A stretch of DNA of 64,000 nucleotides from contig NZ_JOCB01000021.1 of the NCBI RefSeq assembly GCF_000718775.1, positions 1 through 64,000 on the forward strand, read 5' to 3'. Position 1 is the stretch's first letter. The number at the start of each line of letters is the position of its first letter. The DNA comes from Streptomyces sp. NRRL S-31. Its GTDB lineage: Bacteria > Actinomycetota > Actinomycetes > Streptomycetales > Streptomycetaceae. The notes under the pieces were generated by a model. That model was not told the origin of the DNA. It saw only the letters and a list, made by a program, of their open reading frames with translations, and did not search any database. The translations under genes were made by a program, and so were the position numbers. Positions 31,388 to 40,115 of this stretch are shown here, in pieces.

Positions 31388-32767
31388 ATGAGCACCACGG
31401 AGCGTCCCAGGATCCTCGTAGTAGGCGGTGGGTACGTAGGCCTGTACGCAGCTCGGCGCATCCTCAAGAAGATGCGCTACGGCGAGGCGACCGTCACGGT
31501 CGTCGACCCTCGGTCGTACATGACCTACCAGCCCTTCCTCCCCGAAGCCGCCGCCGGCAGCATCTCCCCTCGCCACGTCGTCGTCCCGCTGCGACGCGTG
31601 CTGCCGAAGGCGGAGGTCCTCACCGGTCGGGTCACCACCATCGACCAGGACCGCAAGGTCGCCACGATCGCCCCGCTGGTGGGCGAGGCGTACGAGCTGC
31701 CCTTCGACTACCTGGTCATCGCGCTCGGCGCGGTCTCCCGCACCTTCCCGATCCCCGGCCTCGCCGAGCAGGGCATCGGCATGAAGGGCATCGAGGAGTC
31801 CATCGGCCTGCGCAACCACGTGCTGGAGCAGCTGGACAAGGCCGACTCCACGACCGACGAGGAGATCCGCCGCAAGGCGCTCACCTTCGTCTTCATCGGC
31901 GGTGGCTTCGCGGGCGCGGAGACCATCGGCGAGGTCGAGGACATGGCACGGGACGCCGCCAAGTACTACAAGAACGTGTCCCGCGAGGACATGCGCTTCG
32001 TCCTCGTCGACGCCGCCGACAAGATCCTTCCCGAGGTCGGCCCCAAGCTCGGCCAGTACGGCAAGGAGCACCTGGAGAGCCGGGGCGTGGAGATCTACCT
32101 CTCCACCTCGATGGACTCCTGCGTCGACGGCCATGTGGTGCTCAAGAACGGCCTCGAGGTCGACGCCAACACGATCGTGTGGACCGCCGGCGTCAAGCCG
32201 AACCCGGCGCTCTCCCGCTACGGTCTGCCCCTCGGCCCGCGCGGCCACGTCGACTGCGCGCCGACCCTCCAGGTCACCGGCACGGACTACATCTGGGCCG
32301 CCGGCGACAACGCGCAGGTCCCGGACCTCGTCGGCCGCCGGGCGGGCAACGAGAACGCCTGGTGCCCGCCGAACGCCCAGCACGCGCTGCGCCAGGCCAA
32401 GGTCCTCGGCGACAACGTGATCTCCGGTATGCGGGGCTTCCCGCAGAAGGACTACGAGCACGCCAACAAGGGTGCGGTCGCCGGTCTCGGCCTGCACAAG
32501 GGCGTGGCGATGATCGTCATGGGCAAGATGAAGATCAAGCTCAAGGGCCGCCTCGCCTGGTACATGCACCGTGGCTACCACGGCATGGCGATGCCGACCT
32601 GGAACCGCAAGATCCGCGTCTTCGCCGACTGGACCCTCGGCATGTTCCTCAAGCGCGAGGTCGTCTCCCTGGGCGCCATGGAGAACCCCCGCGAGGAGTT
32701 CTACGAGGCCGCCAAGCCGGCGCCGGTCGCCGCCGCCAAGACCGAGGAGAAGGCCAAGGCCTCCTGA
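31388..32767 (+). CDS. ndh: Type II NADH dehydrogenase (NDH-2)
   Basis: 459 residues from ATG 31388. The FAD-binding motif RILVVGGGYVGLYAARRI (8-25), NADH-binding VFIGGGFAGAETIGEVEDMA and the GDNAQVPDL FAD-2 motif are intact. The C-terminus has an amphipathic basic segment (RGYHGMAMPTWNRKIRVFADWTLGMFLKR) suited to membrane attachment, followed by a Lys/Ala-rich tail. It oxidises NADH to reduce menaquinone without proton pumping. The upstream Rex operator predicts induction when NADH accumulates. A perfect hairpin at 32808 terminates it. Confidence 0.95.
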   Translation: MSTTERPRILVVGGGYVGLYAARRILKKMRYGEATVTVVDPRSYMTYQPFLPEAAAGSISPRHVVVPLRRVLPKAEVLTGRVTTIDQDRKVATIAPLVGEAYELPFDYLVIALGAVSRTFPIPGLAEQGIGMKGIEESIGLRNHVLEQLDKADSTTDEEIRRKALTFVFIGGGFAGAETIGEVEDMARDAAKYYKNVSREDMRFVLVDAADKILPEVGPKLGQYGKEHLESRGVEIYLSTSMDSCVDGHVVLKNGLEVDANTIVWTAGVKPNPALSRYGLPLGPRGHVDCAPTLQVTGTDYIWAAGDNAQVPDLVGRRAGNENAWCPPNAQHALRQAKVLGDNVISGMRGFPQKDYEHANKGAVAGLGLHKGVAMIVMGKMKIKLKGRLAWYMHRGYHGMAMPTWNRKIRVFADWTLGMFLKREVVSLGAMENPREEFYEAAKPAPVAAAKTEEKAKAS

Positions 32768-32807
32768 CCTCCCGGTCACACCCCGGCCCCCGCGGTCACA
32801 GCACGAC

Positions 32808-32855
32808 CCGAAGGACCTCCCGCCATCCGTGGTGCGGGAGGTCCTTCGGCGTTCC
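32808..32855 (+). terminator. Strong intrinsic terminator after ndh
   Basis: A 16-bp perfect stem (CCGAAGGACCTCCCGC, 32808-32823, with 32834-32849), a ten-base loop, and CGTTCCC following. Confidence 0.88.
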
Positions 32856-32986
32856 CGCGACGGCGGGTCCGTAGTCCACCCGACTGTTTTGCCCAGTCGT
32901 AACTCCATTGCGGGAGTGTGCTCGGGACCACGCGGTGTTTACGTGGTGAACGGACATCCGGGATCGTCGTCTTGGAGGTGTGCGCC

Positions 32987-34279
32987 ATGGCCGAAGCCGC
33001 GCCGCGGCTGAGGAATCTTGCCGAGCAGGTACTGGGAGGCCCGCTCCCGGTACGCCTGAAGGCGTGGGACGGATCGGAGGCGGGGCCGCCGGACGCGCCG
33101 ACGCTCGTCCTGCGCAACCGCCGGGCCCTGCGCCGGATGCTGTTCAAACCGGGCGAACTGGGCCTCGCCCGCGCCTGGGTCTCCGGAGACCTCGACGTCG
33201 AGGGCGACCTGTACACCGCGCTGGACGCGATGGCCGGCCTCGTCTGGGAGCGCGACGAGGACGCCCGCGGCCTGCGCCAGGCCGTGCGCGACCCCGGCGT
33301 CCGGGCCGCCGCCCGCGAGCTCCTGCTGCTGGCCGGCCCGCCGATCCCGCCCGCCCCGCCGAGCGAGGAGATCCGCAGACCCCGCCGCCGTCTGCACACC
33401 CGCCGCACCGACAAGCAGGCGATCAGCCACCACTACGACGTCGGCAACGACTTCTACGAGATCGTCCTCGGACCGTCGATGGTGTACTCCTGCGCGTACT
33501 GGGAGGACGCCGGCACGCTGGAGTCCGCCCAGCGCGACAAGCTCGAACTGATCTGCGCGAAACTCGGCCTGAAGGAGGGCCAGCGGCTGCTGGACGTCGG
33601 CTGCGGCTGGGGCTCCATGGCGATCCACGCGGCCCGCGAGCACGGCGTGAGCGTCGTCGGGATCACGCTGTCCCAGGAGCAGGCGGCGTACGCCCGCAAG
33701 CGGGTCGCCGAAGAGGGGCTGGCCGACCGGGTGGAGATCCGGGTCCAGGACTACCGGGACGTCGTGGACGGCCCGTACGACGCGATCTCCTCCATCGGCA
33801 TGGCCGAGCACGTCGGCGCCGAACGGTACCTGGAGTACGCGCGGCAGCTGTACTCCCTGCTGGCGCCCGGCGGCCGGCTGCTCAACCACCAGATCGCCCG
33901 CCGCCCGCAGAGCGACGAATCGGCGTACGAGGTCGACCGGTTCATCGACGCCTACGTCTTCCCCGACGGCGAACTCGCGCCGGTCGGCACCACCGTCACC
34001 CAGCTGGAGCGGGCCGGGTTCGAGGTCCGGGACGTGGAGTCCATCCGCGAGCACTACGCCCGCACCCTGCGCCGCTGGGTCGCCAACCTGGAGGCCGACT
34101 GGGACCACGCGGTCCGGCTCACCAGCCCCGGCCGCGCCCGCGTCTGGCGGCTGTACATGGCCGCCTCCGCGCTCGCCTTCGAACGCAACCGCATCGGCGT
34201 CAACCAGGTCCTGGCGGTCCGCACCCCCGAGTCCGGCGACTCCGGGCTCCCGTTGCGCACCCGCACCTGGAACGCCTGA
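32987..34279 (+). CDS. Cyclopropane-fatty-acyl-phospholipid synthase family methyltransferase
   Basis: 430 residues from ATG 32987 with GGAGG eight bases upstream. The N-terminal lipid-binding region (PVRLKAWDGSEAG, LGLARAWVSGDLDVEGDL) is followed by ISHHYDVGNDFYEIVLGPSMVYSCAYW. SAM motif I is LLDVGCGWGS (201-210), then EHVG and YVFPDGEL, all typical of Cfa/CmaA enzymes. The SHHYDVGNDFY element marks the substrate-binding and catalytic region. It adds a methylene from SAM to unsaturated phospholipid chains. It is slightly longer than E. coli Cfa. It converges on the FtsX permease with a bidirectional terminator at 34323-34353. Confidence 0.92.
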   Translation: MAEAAPRLRNLAEQVLGGPLPVRLKAWDGSEAGPPDAPTLVLRNRRALRRMLFKPGELGLARAWVSGDLDVEGDLYTALDAMAGLVWERDEDARGLRQAVRDPGVRAAARELLLLAGPPIPPAPPSEEIRRPRRRLHTRRTDKQAISHHYDVGNDFYEIVLGPSMVYSCAYWEDAGTLESAQRDKLELICAKLGLKEGQRLLDVGCGWGSMAIHAAREHGVSVVGITLSQEQAAYARKRVAEEGLADRVEIRVQDYRDVVDGPYDAISSIGMAEHVGAERYLEYARQLYSLLAPGGRLLNHQIARRPQSDESAYEVDRFIDAYVFPDGELAPVGTTVTQLERAGFEVRDVESIREHYARTLRRWVANLEADWDHAVRLTSPGRARVWRLYMAASALAFERNRIGVNQVLAVRTPESGDSGLPLRTRTWNA

Positions 34280-34322
34280 CCCGCGGCCCACGGGCCCGCG
34301 GGCCCACGGCACACGGCACGAA

Positions 34323-34353
34323 AGAGGGGCCCCGTGACGTACGGGGCCCCTCT
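34323..34353. terminator. Bidirectional terminator between cfa-like gene and permease
   Basis: AGAGGGGCCCCGT (34323-34335) and ACGGGGCCCCTCT (34341-34353) form a 13-bp perfect stem with a GACGT loop, between converging genes. Confidence 0.88.
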
Positions 34354-34366
34354 CGCGGTGTACGGG

Positions 34367-36895
34367 CTACGGGGACTTGATGGCGGCCAGTGGGTTCAGC
34401 CGGGCCGCGCGGCGGGCCGGCCACAGGGCGGCCAGCACCCCGACCGTGCCCGCCAGCAGCAGGAAGACCGCCAGCCGGCCCCAGGGCAGGACCAGTTCGT
34501 ACGTCGGCATCTTCGTGCCCAGCAGTTCACCGGCCGCCCAGCCGAAGAACACGCCGAGACCGATGCCGAGCACCCCGCCGAACAGGGAGATGACCAGCGA
34601 CTCCAGGCGGACCATCCGCTTGACCGCCCGGCGGTCCAGGCCGATCGCGCGGAGCATGCCGATCTCCTGGGAGCGCTCGAACACCGACATCGCCAGGGTG
34701 TTGACGACCCCGAGGACCGCGACGATCACCGCCATGCCGAGCAGGCCGTAGACCATGTTCAGCATCAGCGTGAACATCTTGGCGATGTCGTCGGAGATGT
34801 CCTGCTTGTCCTGGACCTTGATCGCCGGATTGTCGCCGAGCGCCTTCTCCAGGCCGTCCTTGGCCGCGTCGGTGGCGCCGCCCGCGGTCTTGACCATCAC
34901 CTGCATGTCGGCCGGATCGGCCAGGTGCGGGGTGAGGACCGCGTTGTCGAGGATGATGCCGTTGAGCATGTCGTTGCCCTCGTACACGCCCGCCACGGTC
35001 AGCCGCCGCGCCGTGCCGTCCTCGAAGTGCGCGGTGAACCGCGAGCCGGCCCGCCAGCCGTGGTCCTCGGCCCGGTCCCGGTCCACCACGACCCGGGTGC
35101 CGCCCACGGTGAAGGAGCCGTCGGTCACCTTCAGGTCCGTCAGCCGGCCGATCGCCGCTCCGTCGACACCGGTCAGGAACTCCGTGCCGCCGTCGACGCG
35201 GGACTCGCCGTTGCGCAGCGGGCTGCTGGCGGTGACCCCGTCGGCGGCGGCGAGCCTGCGCGCCACGTCGGGGGAGAGCGGGCCGCGGTTGGCCATCGAG
35301 ACCACGTAGTCGGCGCGGATCGCGGAGCTGGCCATCTTGTCGATGGACGTCTGGAGGCTGCCCGCCATCACCGTCATGCCGGTGATCAGGGTCAGGCCGA
35401 TCATCAGCGCGGAGGCGGTGGCCGCGGTGCGGCGCGGGTTGCGGACCGCGTTCTGCCGGGCCAGCTTGCCCGACACCCCGAAGGCGCGCAGGACCGGCGC
35501 GGCGGCGGCGATCAGCGGCCGGGACAGCAGCGGGGTCAGCACGAACACGCCGATGACGAGCAGGACCGCGCCGAGGCCCAGCACGGCCTGGCCGCTGTCG
35601 GCGTTCATCCGCGTGCCCGCGAGGACCACCGCGACACCGGCCGCCGCGAACAGCGAGCCCAGCGTGTTGCGCAGCACCAGGGACTTGGCGGTCGCCTTGG
35701 CGTGCACGCTGCCCATCGCCGCCACCGGCGGGATCTTCGCTGCCCGGCGGCCGGGCAGCCAGGCGGCCAGCATGGTGATGAGGATGCCGACGGCGAGGGC
35801 GGTCAGCACCGTGCCGCCGCTGATCACCAGCGGTCCGTCGGGCATGCTCCCGCCGAAGGAGCCCAGCAGGGAGCGCAGGCCCGCGCCGATGCCGATGCCG
35901 GCGGCCAGACCGGTGACACCGGCGACCGCGCCGACCGCGAACGCCTCGACGAGCACCGAGCGGGTGACCTGGCGGCGGGAGGCGCCGACCGCCCGGAGCA
36001 GGGCCAGCTCGCGGGTGCGCTGGGCGACCAGCATGGTGAAGGTGTTGGCGATGATGAACGTGCCGACGAACAGCGCGATGCCGGCGAACACCAGCAGGGC
36101 CTGCTTCAGACCGCCCATGGACGAGGAGATCGCCCGCGCCTGGTCGTCGGCGAGTTGCGCGCCGGTGGTGGTCTTCACCAGCTTCGCGGGCAGGGCCTTG
36201 TCCAGGGCTGCCTTGAGCGCCCCCTGGCCGGTGCCGGCCGCGGCCCGCACGTCGATCTCGTCGTACGTGCCCTTCTTGCCGAACAGGGACTGCGCGGTCG
36301 GCGTGTCGAACAGGGTGAGACTGCCGCCGGCGGCCACGTTGCCGTCGTCGGTGGTGAAGATGCCGCTGACGGTACGGGTGAGGACCGGGCCGTCGACGGA
36401 GAGACGCACGGTGTCGCCGACCCGGAAGCCGGCCCGCTCGGCGGTCGCGGAGTCGATCAGCACCTCGTCCCCGCCGCGCGGGGCGTGGCCGCCGACCAGC
36501 GGGTAGCGGGGGTCCTCGGTGCCCCAGTAGTTGCCGCCGGCGGACTGCCAGTCGCCGCCGACGAGCTTGCCGTCCTTGCCGGCGACGGCGGTGAAGCCGG
36601 AGACGACACCGGTGGCGGAGGCGGCCCCGGGCACCTTGGCGGCCTTGTCGAGCAGGGCCTGGGTCAGCTCGGGCACCTTGCCGACCTTGTCGCCCCGGGA
36701 GTCCTGGTACTCGGGCCGTATGGCGACGTCGACCTGTTCGAAGCCCTTGGCCGAACTCTTCTGATAGGCATCGGAGATGGTGTTGGTGAAGACGAGGGTC
36801 CCGGAGACGAACGCCACGCCGAGCATGACGGCGAGCACGGTCATCAGGAGCCGGGCCTTGTGCGCGAGGACGTTGCGCAGGGCGGTGCGGAACAT
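34367..36895 (-). CDS. FtsX-like ABC permease, paralogue of the 6387-8969 protein
   Basis: 842 residues from ATG 36895 (MFRTALRNVLAHKARLLMTVLAVMLGVAFVSGTLVFTNT). The start shares its A with the ATPase stop (TGATG). A large external domain separates TM1 from an FtsX module carrying RTRELALLRAVGASRRQV. A second external domain and a C-terminal FtsX module (ERSQEIGMLRAIGLDRRAV) follow. It has the same doubled layout as its paralogue at 6.4 kb, with recognisable identity at the N-terminus and motifs, so an ancient duplication is likely. Substrate unknown. A longer upstream frame exists but overlaps the ATPase gene. Confidence 0.92.
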   Translation of the reverse strand: MFRTALRNVLAHKARLLMTVLAVMLGVAFVSGTLVFTNTISDAYQKSSAKGFEQVDVAIRPEYQDSRGDKVGKVPELTQALLDKAAKVPGAASATGVVSGFTAVAGKDGKLVGGDWQSAGGNYWGTEDPRYPLVGGHAPRGGDEVLIDSATAERAGFRVGDTVRLSVDGPVLTRTVSGIFTTDDGNVAAGGSLTLFDTPTAQSLFGKKGTYDEIDVRAAAGTGQGALKAALDKALPAKLVKTTTGAQLADDQARAISSSMGGLKQALLVFAGIALFVGTFIIANTFTMLVAQRTRELALLRAVGASRRQVTRSVLVEAFAVGAVAGVTGLAAGIGIGAGLRSLLGSFGGSMPDGPLVISGGTVLTALAVGILITMLAAWLPGRRAAKIPPVAAMGSVHAKATAKSLVLRNTLGSLFAAAGVAVVLAGTRMNADSGQAVLGLGAVLLVIGVFVLTPLLSRPLIAAAAPVLRAFGVSGKLARQNAVRNPRRTAATASALMIGLTLITGMTVMAGSLQTSIDKMASSAIRADYVVSMANRGPLSPDVARRLAAADGVTASSPLRNGESRVDGGTEFLTGVDGAAIGRLTDLKVTDGSFTVGGTRVVVDRDRAEDHGWRAGSRFTAHFEDGTARRLTVAGVYEGNDMLNGIILDNAVLTPHLADPADMQVMVKTAGGATDAAKDGLEKALGDNPAIKVQDKQDISDDIAKMFTLMLNMVYGLLGMAVIVAVLGVVNTLAMSVFERSQEIGMLRAIGLDRRAVKRMVRLESLVISLFGGVLGIGLGVFFGWAAGELLGTKMPTYELVLPWGRLAVFLLLAGTVGVLAALWPARRAARLNPLAAIKSP

Positions 36896-37665
36896 CAGCT
36901 GGTACGGCCCTTCGCGTCGAACTGCTTCATGAGGTCGAGGACGGAGTCGGCCGTGGGGGAGCGCAGCTCGTCCACGATCCGGCCGTCGGCCAGGAAGACG
37001 ACGCGGTCCGCGTAGGCGGCGGCCACCGGGTCGTGGGTCACCATGACCACCGTCTGGCCCAGCTCGCGCACGGAGTTGCGCAGGAAGCCCAGCACCTCGG
37101 CGCCGGAGCGCGAGTCGAGGTTCCCGGTCGGCTCGTCGCCGAAGACGATGTCGGGCCTGGAGGCCAGGGCCCGGGCGACGGCGACCCGCTGCTGCTGGCC
37201 GCCGGACAGCTGCGACGGCCGGTGGCTCAGGCGCCCCGACAGCCCGACCATCCCGATGACCCGGTCCAGCCACGCCCGGTCCGCCTTGCGCCCCGCTATG
37301 TCCATCGGGAGGGTGATGTTCTCCAGGGCGGTGAGGGTCGGCAGCAGGTTGAACGCCTGGAAGATGAAGCCGATCTTGTCCCGGCGCAACCGGGTGAGCT
37401 GCTTGTCCTTCAGGGACGCCAGCTCGGTGTCGCCGATCCGGACGGACCCGGAGGTGAAGGTGTCCAGTCCGGCCACGCAGTGCATCAGCGTGGACTTGCC
37501 GGAGCCGGAGGGCCCCATGATCGCGGTGAACTCCGCCTGCCGGAAGTCGACCGAGACGCGGTCCAGGGCGACCACCCGGGTCTCACCCTGCCCGTAGATC
37601 TTCGACAGCTCCGTGGCGCGTGCGGCCACGGCGGTGGTCCGGCCGGCGGTGGGTGTGGTGGTCAC
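36895..37665 (-). CDS. ABC transporter ATP-binding protein, partner of the second FtsX permease
   Basis: 256 residues from GTG 37665, preceded by AGGAG at nine bases; the open frame runs further but starts best here (TTTPTAGRTTAVAARATELSKIYGQGETRVVALDRV). Walker A GPSGSGKST, FIFQAFNLLP, LSGGQQQR and DIVFGDEPTGNLD are intact. The opening AVAARATELSKIYGQGETRVVALDRV parallels AVAARARQVVKAYGSGETRVVALDHV in the 5602 gene, confirming paralogy. It is coupled to the permease by TGATG. Confidence 0.93.
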   Translation of the reverse strand: MTTTPTAGRTTAVAARATELSKIYGQGETRVVALDRVSVDFRQAEFTAIMGPSGSGKSTLMHCVAGLDTFTSGSVRIGDTELASLKDKQLTRLRRDKIGFIFQAFNLLPTLTALENITLPMDIAGRKADRAWLDRVIGMVGLSGRLSHRPSQLSGGQQQRVAVARALASRPDIVFGDEPTGNLDSRSGAEVLGFLRNSVRELGQTVVMVTHDPVAAAYADRVVFLADGRIVDELRSPTADSVLDLMKQFDAKGRTS

Positions 37666-38037
37666 GGGAAGGTGCTCCTGTCGGGACGACGTGTTCCTGG
37701 GGACCACTCCATCGTCCCGGCGCCGGGAGGGCGGGGAGTCAGTCGCTGTTCCGGTTCCGGGGGGCGACCGGGGTCGGACGGGGGGCCGCCGTGTCATACC
37801 TGGGGAGGACGGCCGACCCCGAGACCGGCCCCGGGAAGGGGCAGGCCGGGTGAGCGTCCCGCCGGTACGTACAGAACCGGTGGACCGGCCTTGTTCGGGC
37901 GGTGAAATTCCGTCATTTCGTGTACGCGTGCGCACCCGTCACGGCACGCTCTTGGCAAGTGCGGATGGCGCGTTCCAGGGGCTGATGCACCCTCAGACGT
38001 CAATAAAATAAGACAACATCGGTCCACCCGTCCGCTG

Positions 38038-38062
38038 TTCGGGGGATGGCTGCCGATAGGCT
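38038..38062 (+). promoter_or_regulatory. Candidate bldA promoter
   Basis: TAGGCT (38057-38062) fits a Streptomyces -10 and lies ~28 bases before the mature tRNA. TTCGGG (38038-38043) could be the -35, though the 13-base spacer is short. The 37666-38037 region is otherwise non-coding and has an unusual AT-rich patch (CAATAAAATAAGACAAC, from 38001). Confidence 0.4.
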
Positions 38063-38090
38063 CGGACCCTCGATGCGGAGCCCATGGCCT

Positions 38091-38174
38091 GCCCGGATGG
38101 TGGAATGCAGACACGGCGAGCTTAAACCTCGCTGCCCCTTCGCGGGCGTGCCGGTTCAAGTCCGGCTCCGGGCA
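38091..38174 (+). tRNA. bldA: tRNA-Leu(UAA), bldA
   Basis: Acceptor GCCCGGA (38091-38097) pairs with TCCGGGC (38167-38173), discriminator A. Anticodon stem GCGAG/CTCGC flanks loop CTTAAAC with anticodon TAA. A long variable arm with TTCG loop (class II tRNA) and T-arm GCCGG-TTCAAGT-CCGGC follow. The 3' CCA is not encoded. It is the only tRNA that reads the rare UUA codon, which in Streptomyces marks developmental and antibiotic genes. This identifies bldA with high certainty. Confidence 0.98.
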
Positions 38175-38536
38175 CTTCTCCGACACCTTCGCGCGTACGA
38201 GAACCGGTCATCCGGTTCGGTACGCCCATCGCGCCGTACCCGCCGCGCACCGTGTCGACCTCCCCGCGCTCACCGGGGGCCGGTCCGTGACCGTCTCCGC
38301 CCGGCCGAGGTCTGCGACCTCCGGGTGTTCACCGTCTCCCGCGCGGCCGAGACCGGCCTGGCCCAGGCGTGCACAGCTTCTCCGCCCGGCCGCGCGTCCA
38401 TGGCTGGGAATCGGAAGCGCGCGTAGCGTGTTGCGAAGCAGGGCAGGGGGAAGATCCTCCTCAAGTATCATGGTCGATCCTTTGCCAATCCATTACTCTT
38501 GAGCCAAGACTGCACCGGCAGTCATGGAGGAGTGAA
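38175..38536 (+). other. bldA downstream / BI-1 upstream region without a supported gene
   Basis: About 360 bases. Open frames are present but lack ribosome sites and family features. The last 60 bases, less GC-rich (ATCATGGTCGATCCTTTGCC onward), probably hold the promoter of the BI-1 gene. Confidence 0.5.
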
Positions 38537-39397
38537 ATGAGGAGCAGTAACCCGGTCTTCTCGCGACGGGGCTTCAGCCGCGACAACGGCTACGCCGGCT
38601 TCAACACCGCACCGCAGGCCGGGTACGCACAGGGCAACCCGTACGCGCAGAACCCCTACGCGCAGAACCCGTACGCCCAGCCGGACGCGCAGTTGGGCGT
38701 ACAGCCGCAGGCCCCGGCCGCCACCGGCCGGATGACCATGGACGACGTCGTCGTCCGCTCGGCCCTCACGCTGGGCACGGTCGCCGTCGGCGCCGTCCTC
38801 GCCTGGGCGCTGCTGCCGGTCTCGGGCACCAGCTACGGCCTGGCCGTCGGCTCCGCGCTGATCGCGTTCGTCCTGGCGATGGTCCAGAGCTTCAAGCGCA
38901 CCCCGTCGCCCGCGCTGATCCTCGGGTACGCCGCCTTCGAGGGCGTCTTCCTAGGCGTCTTCAGCGAGATGTTCAACAGCCGCTGGAGCGGCGCCCCGTT
39001 CCAGGCGGTGCTCGGCACCATGGCGGTCTCCGGCGCCACCCTGCTGATCTACAAGGCCGGCTGGATCCGTGTCACCGCCCGCTACGCCCGCGTGGGCCTC
39101 GCCATCGCGATGGCCTTCATGGTCGTCATGGCGGTCAACCTGCTGCTGGTGGCCTTCGGCGTCGCCGAGAACGGCGGACTGCGCAGCTTCGGGCCGCTCG
39201 GCGCGCTCGTCGGCATCATCGCGATCGTGCTCGGCGCGTTCTTCCTGACCCTCGACTTCAAGCAGATCGAGGACGGCATCGCCTACGGCGCCCCGCGCGA
39301 GGAGTCCTGGCTCGCCGCGTTCGGCCTCACCATGACGCTGGTCTGGATCTACGTGGAGATGCTGCGGCTGGTGGCCATCTTCAGCAGCAACGACTAG
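38537..39397 (+). CDS. Bax inhibitor-1/YccA family membrane protein
   Basis: 286 residues from ATG 38537 with GGAGG six bases upstream. The cytoplasmic N-terminus contains NPYAQNPYAQNPYAQ repeats. Seven TM segments follow, including VRSALTLGTVAVGAVLAWALL, GLAVGSALIAFVLAMVQSF, ALILGYAAFEGVFLGVFSEMF and FGLTMTLVWIYVEMLRLVAIF. The GYAAFEGVFLGVFS and DFKQIEDGI signatures identify the BI-1 family, with the paired Asp residues near the pore. Relatives are pH-sensitive calcium-leak channels; the role here is unknown. A terminator follows at 39417. Confidence 0.9.
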   Translation: MRSSNPVFSRRGFSRDNGYAGFNTAPQAGYAQGNPYAQNPYAQNPYAQPDAQLGVQPQAPAATGRMTMDDVVVRSALTLGTVAVGAVLAWALLPVSGTSYGLAVGSALIAFVLAMVQSFKRTPSPALILGYAAFEGVFLGVFSEMFNSRWSGAPFQAVLGTMAVSGATLLIYKAGWIRVTARYARVGLAIAMAFMVVMAVNLLLVAFGVAENGGLRSFGPLGALVGIIAIVLGAFFLTLDFKQIEDGIAYGAPREESWLAAFGLTMTLVWIYVEMLRLVAIFSSND

Positions 39398-39416
39398 CGC
39401 GTCCGCCGCACGCGCC

Positions 39417-39445
39417 AGGGCCCCGGGCAAGCCGCCCGGGGCCCT
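39417..39445. terminator. Hairpin terminator between BI-1 and DUF4287 genes
   Basis: AGGGCCCCGGGC (39417-39428) pairs with GCCCGGGGCCCT (39434-39445); AAGCC loop; converging genes on both sides. Confidence 0.82.
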
Positions 39446-39452
39446 TGGGCGT

Positions 39453-39683
39453 TCAGAGCAGCTTGCGCGCCGCCCTCCTCAGGTCGTACTCGTGCACGAT
39501 CGCCTTGGCGTGGCCGTACGCCAGGTCGTACTCGTGCCGGAGCCAGCTGACCTTCTCCTCGAAGCGGAACAGTGCCGGGCCTTCTTCGACGGTGCGCAGC
39601 CAGTCGGAGACTTCACGACCGGTGCAGTGCGGGATGCGGGCGAGCAGGTTGCGGTGGGTCTCCTCGGAGAAGACATGGGACAT
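39453..39683 (-). CDS. Small DUF4287-type protein
   Basis: 76 residues from ATG 39683 with GGAGG six bases upstream. The sequence MSHVFSEETHRNLLARIPHCTGREVSDWLRTVEEGPALFRFEEKVSWLRHEYDLAYGHAKAIVHEYDLRRAARK has the DUF4287 pattern of a Glu/Arg-rich helical domain with T.REV.DW and F.EKV.WL..EY...GHA.AIVHEYD. The function is unknown. It is divergent from the short gene at 39783. Confidence 0.87.
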   Translation of the reverse strand: MSHVFSEETHRNLLARIPHCTGREVSDWLRTVEEGPALFRFEEKVSWLRHEYDLAYGHAKAIVHEYDLRRAARKLL

Positions 39684-39782
39684 CGGCGCCTCCGGACACA
39701 AAGGGGATGTAAGCCGGTCCTTCAGGTCACCGTGCCCGAGCGTTCGCGTCTTGGCAACAGTGCGGCGCGTTACGCTCGGCGC

Positions 39783-40094
39783 GTGGTTGATACGACGCCC
39801 CTGACCCAAGCAGTGGATCATTTCGCCGACCGGTTGCGGGCGGCACCGCAGAGCCGGCTCCAGCGCAGCGCCGCGGCGGAGGCCCTCGCCCTGGCCAGGG
39901 AGTTGGCCCGGCGGACCCAGGCCGTCGAGGAGCCGGGGAGCGAGCCCCGCCAGATGCCGGACGCGGGCATGTTCGCCGTGGCCGACCAGATCCTGGTGGC
40001 CGCGCACGACCTGGCCCTGGTGCTGAGCAGCGCCGAAGAAGTCGCCGAGGCCGTGCGGCTGGTGGAGGAGGCACGGCAGCGGGCTGGGGTCTGA
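39783..40094 (+). CDS. Small hypothetical protein, probably leaderless
   Basis: 103 residues from GTG 39783: VVDTTPLTQAVDHFADRLRAAPQSRLQR..., then Ala/Glu helices. TACGCT, a good -10, sits six bases before GTG (39771-39776), which predicts a leaderless transcript; no ribosome site is present. The longer frame reading back to 39492 overlaps the divergent DUF4287 gene and is not supported. Streptomyces homologues exist without assigned function. It converges with the 40116-40907 gene. Confidence 0.8.
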   Translation: MVDTTPLTQAVDHFADRLRAAPQSRLQRSAAAEALALARELARRTQAVEEPGSEPRQMPDAGMFAVADQILVAAHDLALVLSSAEEVAEAVRLVEEARQRAGV

Positions 40095-40115
40095 GGGCCG
40101 TTGACCGCCGGTGCC

